This document shows, one piece after another, positions 57,659 through 64,000 of a stretch of 64,000 nt of DNA. The notes under the pieces were generated by a model. The model ran no database searches, was not told the DNA's origin, and saw only the letters and a program-made list of their open reading frames with translations. Numbering within the stretch: position 1 is the first letter of the stretch; the number at the start of each line of letters is the position of its first letter. This stretch comes from Saturnia japonica (Eukaryota > Arthropoda > Insecta > Lepidoptera > Saturniidae): assembly GCA_033032175.1 (NCBI GenBank), contig CM065324.1, forward strand, positions 1,674,001 to 1,738,000, given 5' to 3'. The position numbers and the translations under genes were made by a program.

Positions 57659-58850
57659 TTAACCACTAAATACATAATAACAAAAAGTTAAAACATTTTT
57701 CAAGAACCTGTGTGAAAGTGTGTCTCTTTTCCTAAGATTTTCCGAGTATTTCTTTTCATTGGGATGATTTTTACTTTTAATAAACTGTCTCTTAATTATT
57801 TCAGCACTTGAGATATTGATTCCGCTTAATATATGGACATCGGTTTTGTTCATTAAATCTTTCTTTTTCAAGTCTTGAAGTAAATCCTCCATGCGAAATA
57901 ATTTACGCTTCAAACGCCTTTGATGGCACTGTAGGCGTTTTATTTTTAATAAACGTTGATGCGATATACGTTCCAGGCATTCTATACGTGTTTTTAGTTT
58001 TTTTCTTGCGAGGAGAATCAATAATCATATCTGGTACAAAACTAGCAGTGACTTCAACATCCATTTCATTTTCTTGTACAGTTTCCTCAATCTAAAATAA
58101 ATACAATGAAAATTAAAGTAAGTATAGTTTTATAGTGACACTAACCATGAACAATTAATGACAATATAAATTATAGAATATTTTTATAAAATTTCTCACA
58201 TCAAGTTTTAACGTAGGTACTGCATTTGGTAATAAATATTGCCTTTTCTTGATCAAATCAAAACATGATTCCTCAAAATGCTGAGAACATATTGTAGTTC
58301 GAGGCCCTGGAAACCATCCATCTTTACGAACTACATCTATCCATTTCTCTTTTGTCTTTGGGTCTTTAGGAAAGCTACAAGATCACAAAAATTCTTACTG
58401 AGTAAATTTCCAAAAATATATAAGTAAATAAATTATATTCATACTAATTCAAATAACTTAAATATTATATATTATCATTACAATATTACAAAACATTATA
58501 TTAGGTACTAAATATTGTGATAGGACAAATTAATATTCTTTACTAATGAATATTTAGAAAGAAATTATATTTAGAATCATACTTAAAAGAAACAATATTA
58601 ATTAAATAAGGCAGGACCTAGTCTATATTCATAAAATGCGGTAATAGTCACTCGATACAATCAAGAGTAGGCACAACACTACAGCGTCTTGAGTAAACTG
58701 AACTGCTATGGCGGCGTGTCATCTAATTAATAATTATTTTGACGCAAAATAATATTCCATCAGTACTTACATATGAAAAGAGATACCACTGGATTTCAGG
58801 TTTTTCTTTCTATAATGGTTTTTACAAGTTTTCACTGCACAATTAGACAT
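57659..58850 (-). CDS. THAP-domain zinc-finger protein, frameshifted
   Basis: Three exons: 58771-58850, 58200-58374 and 58091 downwards. Exons 1 and 2 join in frame (CAT|GTAAGT; CTTGTAG|CTTTCC) and encode a complete C2CH THAP DNA-binding domain: MSNCAVKTCKNHYRKK, SFHIFPKDPKTKEKWIDVVR, ICSQHFEESCF and the closing AVPTL. Exon 3 opens in the same frame (IEETVQENEMDVE), but after PRKK the frame runs to a TAA at 57903-57905 (147 residues). The adjacent frame instead carries a long basic coiled coil (RLLKIKRLQCHQRRLKRKLF) to a stop at 57659, the usual partner of a THAP domain. The shift falls in a 7-A run at 57998-58004, so either one A is an assembly or sequencing error or the gene is decaying. 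THAP proteins are sequence-specific DNA binders, many derived from P-element transposases. Confidence 0.8.
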
Positions 58851-58859
58851 TTTGCTTCG

Positions 58860-59050
58860 TAAAAGTATTATTTTGTCAGAGATAAGCACTGGACGAAACG
58901 CGTGAAGAGACTGAGCGTAGGTACAGGCGTCGGGGAAGACATACATGAAAAATTCATGTATAGGTGGTAAGACAGGCGAGACCGTTGTTCTGGTTCTATA
59001 CTCTAACATGCCGAGTTCATAATTCTATGCCGTAAAGTATCTTATACAAT
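58860..59050 (-). promoter_or_regulatory. Probable promoter/leader of the THAP gene
   Basis: CpG-richer sequence ('acgaaacgcgtgaagagactgagcgtaggtacaggcgtcgggg') just upstream of the only ATG. No TATA box is seen at the expected place. Confidence 0.3.
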
Positions 59051-59353
59051 AGGTGGTTGTGCTCGTTCCGCTGCATTTAGGGTTGTCAACCTTGAACTGA
59101 GACGTAATAAAAAAAATGTTAATCAAACAAGAAAATCATCCACTTTAACACTTTTATACACTTGTTTTCTAAAATGCTTTTCAATCGCGTACTGTAAAAG
59201 AATGGTTGTTAATCTACTCCAATACAATCGAAAAAATACCTGGACAGAATCAATATAAATAAATCTTATGAAAATTGTGCAACGAAGCCTATGAAACACT
59301 CCTAAGTAAAAATTCTTATAAAAAAACTTACATTGTATACATATATTTTATTA

Positions 59354-59842
59354 CTAGCCGTGCCTGCGGCTGCGCTCGGGTGGACAACCTAATGACGTCG
59401 ATCGGGTATACACGCAAATCGTGTAAACCTGAGAATTGATCGTGTTATTCCAAGACAAAAATGCTTATTGTGGGTGATCCATAGAAGATAAACATGTGCT
59501 CTTACTGACTATTTTTTAGGTATTTTAAAGTTCTACAATTATGTATGTACCACATTAATTTCATATATCTCTTACGATTTAATAAGCGTAAGCTATTTAA
59601 GCGCCCCAAAATTGTCGTTTTTCTGAATTAATTTTTATATATGCGGAACCCTATTTTTTTTCTAAGTTAGTTCTTATAATATCAGCTATCTGCCTGTGAA
59701 AGTCTCGTCCAAATCAGTCCGTACATTTCAGAGTTTACCCGGAACAAACAGATACACTGACACAGACAAACAAAACTGGTTTTTTTTAATTTTGACATTA
59801 CAAACAGACATTTCAATTTTATTTATTTGTATATATAATAGA
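59354..59842 (-). mobile_element. Non-autonomous Helitron, family A, copy 5
   Basis: The minus-strand copy ends CGCAGGCACGGCTAG|T at 59354; the 5' end is blurred by GATA repeats near 59840. Body as in copy 1, diverged. Confidence 0.65.
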
Positions 59843-60064
59843 TAGATAGACGAGCAGACAGCCCTATCATAGTGCCGCGTCGAGCCGAGCCGCGCAGGTC
59901 CGAATGTCACGTATTTAGGGCACGTGCACTTATTATCGTGAACCTGTTCGTTGCTAGACCAGTTGCACGGTGATTATGTAACACTGATTAAAACGCGATT
60001 GGTTTGTGATGAATGATAACCAGTTTAGTATGCATTCTTACATGATATTATAAATTACATGTTC

Positions 60065-60480
60065 TTGTAGTGAAAACTTCTTTAGCACAATTTTGATTTG
60101 AAACTCGATGAAACGAAAAAGCGATACTAAAAAGAGACAACCATCTACAGGATTTAGCCTGCGGGAGGCCGAGATAAAATACATTAAACACGGTTAATGA
60201 TATTCGTGATATCACGTTTATTATAGTCGTCGAATTGGTCTAGCAGTATGACGACCAGACTTATACGCACTGTCGTATGTACATTACGAGTGGTCGATAG
60301 TTCGAGTCCCGCTGACTTAGGGTTTTTCAACCCTTTGGCTCTCGGACGTCAAAAAATGTACGAAAAATTGGCCTCCCCGGGAGCCAAGTTATTACAGAAG
60401 ATATTTCTATGGTTTCTGAAGGTTTCTTCTATCGCGTGTGAACTACAAACATGTTTTTTTTAATACTGGCAGGCGTTCTG
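60065..60480 (+). repeat. SINE family 2 with upstream associated repeat
   Basis: 'gtgaaaacttctttagcac...gatgaaacgaaaaagcgatactaaaaagagacaacc' is followed by 'ggatttagcctgcgggaggccgagataaaatacat' and the tRNA-like head 'gtcgaattggtctagcagtatgacgac' with B-box GTTCGAGTCCC. Related pieces are at 43285-43850 and 45790-46020. The 71-codon frame at 60248 is not a gene. Confidence 0.6.
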
Positions 60481-60489
60481 CCCTTTCCA

Positions 60490-61620
60490 GTAGTCGACCA
60501 TAGCTCCCACCTAACTCGATTTCTTCCTAAAACTATAACGAATAAATCAAAATAAGAATTACAAACATATAATATCCATCGTTCTAATTATGAATCTTAA
60601 CTTCATTTAAAAAATCCAATAGAATAATAACGCTTAAGTTTTCCCAAAAGTTTCCAATTTTCCAAATAACTTTTCAAATTTTCTCTCCCTAATACTGTTA
60701 TTCGGACTGTTGCTAATATTTTTTCGGTCCAGCCATTCTTAAGTTATACGCTTACAAACGAAAAGCATTTCATTTTTATTAATATAGAAGATTACAGTCA
60801 TTTTTCTTACTTCGCTATCATTGATCGGGATCAAATCTTTTCGTTTTTCCGATCTTTATCTCATTTTAAAGTAAAACTAATATAAAAGTCAAAGATAATG
60901 TGTGAAAAAAACCGCAAACACATTGAAGTTAGAAACTAGCCAACGTTAGGAGCATTAACAAATTAAATATGATTCGAATCAGTTTACTCGAATGCGATGT
61001 CCGTACTCGCCATCACTGAACAATAAACGCTTCGCGGAACGGCTGGAACTGAACCCATTACCGCTAAATCCGATAGTTATGGAAACAGAAAAGCAAGGTG
61101 CACGGACCCGCCATAACATCAACAAATATAAACCGAATGTAAACTTTTATTAACCGTCGTCCACACTGTCCGAACGCCTCGCGCCTCGATCTTTGCCTCG
61201 TACAACTAACTGCCTTGGAGTTCTACTTAATAGAAACTAGTCGGATCGAGACAAATTTTATTCAATAAAGAATGAAAATCCAAACAGGACAGTCGCGAAA
61301 TTAAATGAATACCTTTTATAGATATTTGGAACTTGCGGTCAATAAAAAAATGCTCTCCTTTTCAAACGAAAATACACGGCATAGCTAACCAGGAGCGGAG
61401 TAGTATTCGGCAAAGTTATACAAAAACGTCAAAAATATAAAAGTCTATATTGAGTAGGTGCAAGAAAATTACACAACAATAAAAATTACCGCCTCCAAAA
61501 GGCTTGTGCTCAAACTGAAGCTGTAGCTCAAGTAGTCCTGTGGTTAGGGTTACCTTAGAATCAAAAAGGGAATGTCAGCACTTAGCGAACAGATCACAAC
61601 AAGTACTGACTTCTGAGCAA
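60490..61620. other. A+T-rich DNA, nothing recognised
   Basis: No coding frame, RNA or internal repeat copy is supported. Confidence 0.45.
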
Positions 61621-61635
61621 GGCCCACTTACTTAC

Positions 61636-61714
61636 AACGTAGGGGTTCGGTCACGAGACACGTCACGCCATCGCGCCGCGCCGAAGTAACGTTAGCTCCT
61701 CGGCTCGAAGTCAT
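61636..61714 (-). other. Possible G+C-rich first coding exon
   Basis: On the minus strand an ATG opens a 26-codon frame MTSSRGANVTSARRDGVTCL... that runs to CTACGTT|GTAAGTAAGT, an excellent donor. G+C- and CpG-rich in an A+T-rich setting, as first exons often are. It leaves in phase 1, so it cannot be the missing first exon of the BolA2-like gene, whose next exon begins in phase 0. The gene is unidentified. Confidence 0.3.
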
Positions 61715-62229
61715 ACCGCCGGCGTGTAACCAGCTTTATAACAATAATAATAATAATTAGCATTAGCGGTGAACGTTAAAATAATCTAATAATAACTAAG
61801 ACAAACGAACTGAAACATATGGCGTTCAACTGCGAAAACATTAAAAAGAAACAGCTATTAAATTAAATTTTTCTTATTGAAATTATAAGATCGTCTGTAC
61901 GTTTGGTTTAATGATATTTTTATTTGAAACGTAAACTATTTTTTTGTTTAACGTTTTTAGCAGACGGACTTGCTGTTCGCTTGAAGATAATTGGTGACTG
62001 TCTGCCTATATTAATTTATATACAGTTCCAACCGTGGTCCAGAGATAGAAATGTTTTAACGTTTTTAAAACTGTATCCTCGGAATATTCAGTAATTTTTC
62101 AACTACACCTACTCGGCCAAATAGCTCGTTTCAAGGGCCAAAAGCTCACGCTTTGATAAAACTAGTAAGGTAGAATAAACGATGAATCAAAGAAATACGA
62201 ATTAGACTAATTTTCACTACTACTTGAAC

Positions 62230-62790
62230 ATTCTGTAGTGTTACTTTTTAAAATGGCCTCTAAAAGTAACAAACATGGTGCACATTTATCTGGATCGAAA
62301 AATTGTCATTCTGAACCTTTTTTTGTTTATCGTTATAAGTTTAGCGTTGTGGCCAGAATCTCACTTGATCCTAAGTGACGATGTGGCTCAAGATGGTAAC
62401 ACGCTAAGCCTAGTGAAAGACTGGCTCTCAAGTGCAGCTGCCGGAACATACCTACTTGTGTTTATCAACTTGAAGGTGGTAGCTAGCCAGTCGGGCATTA
62501 TAAAAGCCCTACCTTCATGTCGATCGAAGTGGAGTCCGTACACGCTACCATATGCATCATCAGTGCTACTCGTAACCCAAGATCCATCAAGTGGCCAAAG
62601 AATAATATTTTTTACCTTCTAAATTTTGAAAGCTGTTTCAACTTCGTCTTCGAAGTTTTGTTTTGTTTGGGTAGACTTGAAGGACAAGGCCGAGAAACCG
62701 AATAAATCTCGGTACCTTTTGGGTTATTCTGCAAAACCTGAACTCAGTACATCTCTAGTCGGAACTCTTCTTAGTTTTTCTGCCTATAAG
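62230..62790 (+). repeat. Unclassified retroelement-like sequence
   Basis: 'gtggccagaatctcacttgatcctaagtgacgatgtggctcaagatgg' resembles a dispersed lepidopteran retroelement 3' region as I remember it. The 115-codon frame starting at 62275 is open but has no domain I recognise. No second copy is in the window. Confidence 0.3.
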
Positions 62791-63239
62791 TATTTTGTGG
62801 CCTAAAAACTGTATCAATAGGGTTCAGTGCAATCGAATTCAACTGCAACTACCAGTTTTAAAAGTTAACGATCACAACTATCCACAAACAAATGTAATCC
62901 TTCCGTGTTCCGCCAGGGGCACTGATGAAAGAACCCGTAAAGTTCCAACCACACGTAGTACATAACCAATGGAGGTTACACATATGTATGATTTTATACT
63001 CGAGAAGAGTTACGAAGATTTTGATGACGCGCGAAAAAGAAACCGCGCGTCGTGATTGGTCCGTTAGAAATGGGTCGAAACAATAAATAACAATTACTTG
63101 AATTAGCTGTTCTAAATTAACTATCTATAATTAAATATTAACCAGGTTTTTTATGTGATTACGGTTCGTATACTTTATAACTATTTATAGTCAAGGTGTT
63201 TATAACTCTTTATAAGTTTAGCTTTTCAGTGAGATGTTT

Positions 63240-63420
63240 TTTTTTTTTTTTTGTACAAAGGTGGACAAACAAGCATACATCCCGCTTGATGGTAAGCGGC
63301 TATCATAACCTGTAGACGCTTGTAATACCATAAGTATCACCAGCCTTTTGCCGAAGTTGAACCTCCCTACCCCAAAGAGCTCTGGAAACCCCCTCTCCGC
63401 TGGAAGACATCACTACTGTG
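63240..63420 (+). mobile_element. Dispersed repeat I, copy 3 (LINE-type 3' end)
   Basis: Poly(T) then 'gtacaaaggtggacaaacaagcatacatcccgcttgatggtaagcggct' and 'accataagtatcaccagcc'. A leading T-run suggests the poly(A) tail of a minus-strand insertion. Matches 50760-50935. Confidence 0.55.
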
Positions 63421-63424
63421 TACA

Positions 63425-64000
63425 GTGGCTGTATTCCACGTAGAAATCTCCAAATAAATTTCTCTGAGCCCTACCACTCTTTAGATGTGGCCCAAGACAA
63501 TCACACAACAGAAACTGTGAACTAACACAATATGCGGACCACAAACGAGAAATAAAAATAAATGTATTTATGTTTAGAAAAGGTACCCACTGTCTTAAAG
63601 TCAATCATGAATGTCTTAAAAAATGTATCTATATACCGAGGATTTTAAATGTAGGTAGATAATATCACTTTCGGTAATCACGGTTATATTTATTAATTTT
63701 CCATATAAAATTCAACGAACCTCCGTGTTACAAAAGGGAATATGTGTTATATCGGTGCAAAAAAAATACTATTAGGGCTTTCCTATCATAAAATTTGTGG
63801 ATACGTTGGTAGGCGAAGGTACCCCTAGAACCACTGAAAGAACCTTTATCCCTGAATTTCTAATTACAGGAGTTATATTTTTTGATCGTAATTTATTGAC
63901 AATTTAAACTAGCCAAATTAGTAGAATATTTTTATATTTTCTGATGGTTTCATCCTTACTGCTTATGAACTGCACACATGTTTTTTTATTTGTGTAAAAA
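63425..64000. other. Right edge, nothing recognised
   Basis: A+T-rich sequence without a supported gene, RNA or repeat copy. Confidence 0.45.

Noticed and set aside
62275..62622. 115-codon plus-strand frame with a hydrophobic start, resembling a secreted protein.
   Set aside because: It lies in sequence that resembles a dispersed retroelement 3' region; the hydrophobic start is the product of T-rich DNA.
1..64000. Search for CRISPR arrays, rRNA genes, telomeric TTAGG arrays and phage-like or bacterial operons.
   Set aside because: None seen; all repeats are dispersed eukaryotic transposable elements or short microsatellites.

Overview
The window is an A+T-rich piece of insect nuclear DNA, almost certainly from a moth or butterfly (Lepidoptera). 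The reasons are small exons with GT-AG introns, a very dense load of short Helitron-like elements ending in hairpin + CTAG, tRNA-derived SINEs, lepidopteran-type LINE 3' ends, and TIR elements, all embedded in unique A+T-rich sequence. There are no bacterial-type operons, no CRISPR array and no rRNA genes.

Layout from left to right. (1) 1-9909: mostly repeats, with a G+C-rich patch near the left edge (about 200-410), a spliced-exon-like segment on the minus strand (1042-1110), one intact gag ORF of an LTR retrotransposon (5013-5804, minus), and a TTAA-flanked MITE (8773-8925). (2) 9910-13793: the last four coding exons of a two-pore channel 1 gene (TPCN1-like, plus strand), with its 3'UTR to about 14660. 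(3) 14700-21400: repeats, including a 1.1-kb TIR/TA element (17202-18288) and a 555-bp TIR element (20375-20929). (4) 21440-22925: a small, complete gene (core promoter, leader intron, two coding exons, poly(A) signal) for a 77-residue secreted peptide with a six-cysteine knottin framework. I do not recognise the family and consider this the most novel object in the window. (5) 24760-24940: a TATA box followed by a 33-codon ORF. (6) 26000-30830: gene-poor DNA with a strong hairpin at 26650-26748; its right part is probably the 3'UTR of the next gene. (7) 30833-40170, minus: a complete mevalonate kinase gene in six coding exons (413 residues). (8) 40273-46207, minus: the last two coding exons of a BolA2-like gene, whose stop codon lies only 102 bp upstream of the mevalonate kinase ATG. 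(9) 46210-57600: repeats, including LINE 3' ends and a decayed THAP first exon (53274-53350). (10) 57659-58850, minus: a three-exon THAP zinc-finger gene with an apparent frameshift in a 7-A run. (11) 59000-64000: repeats plus one possible G+C-rich first exon at 61636-61714.

The recognised genes do housekeeping work. Mevalonate kinase feeds isoprenoid synthesis, which in insects includes juvenile hormone but not sterols. BolA2 works with monothiol glutaredoxin in cytosolic Fe-S/iron handling. TPC1 is an endolysosomal cation channel. The cysteine-knot peptide is secreted. No functional cluster is implied, except that the tight BolA2-mevalonate kinase junction invites a shared-transcript explanation. 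Exon borders come from reading splice signals and reading frames by eye; no transcript or database evidence was available.
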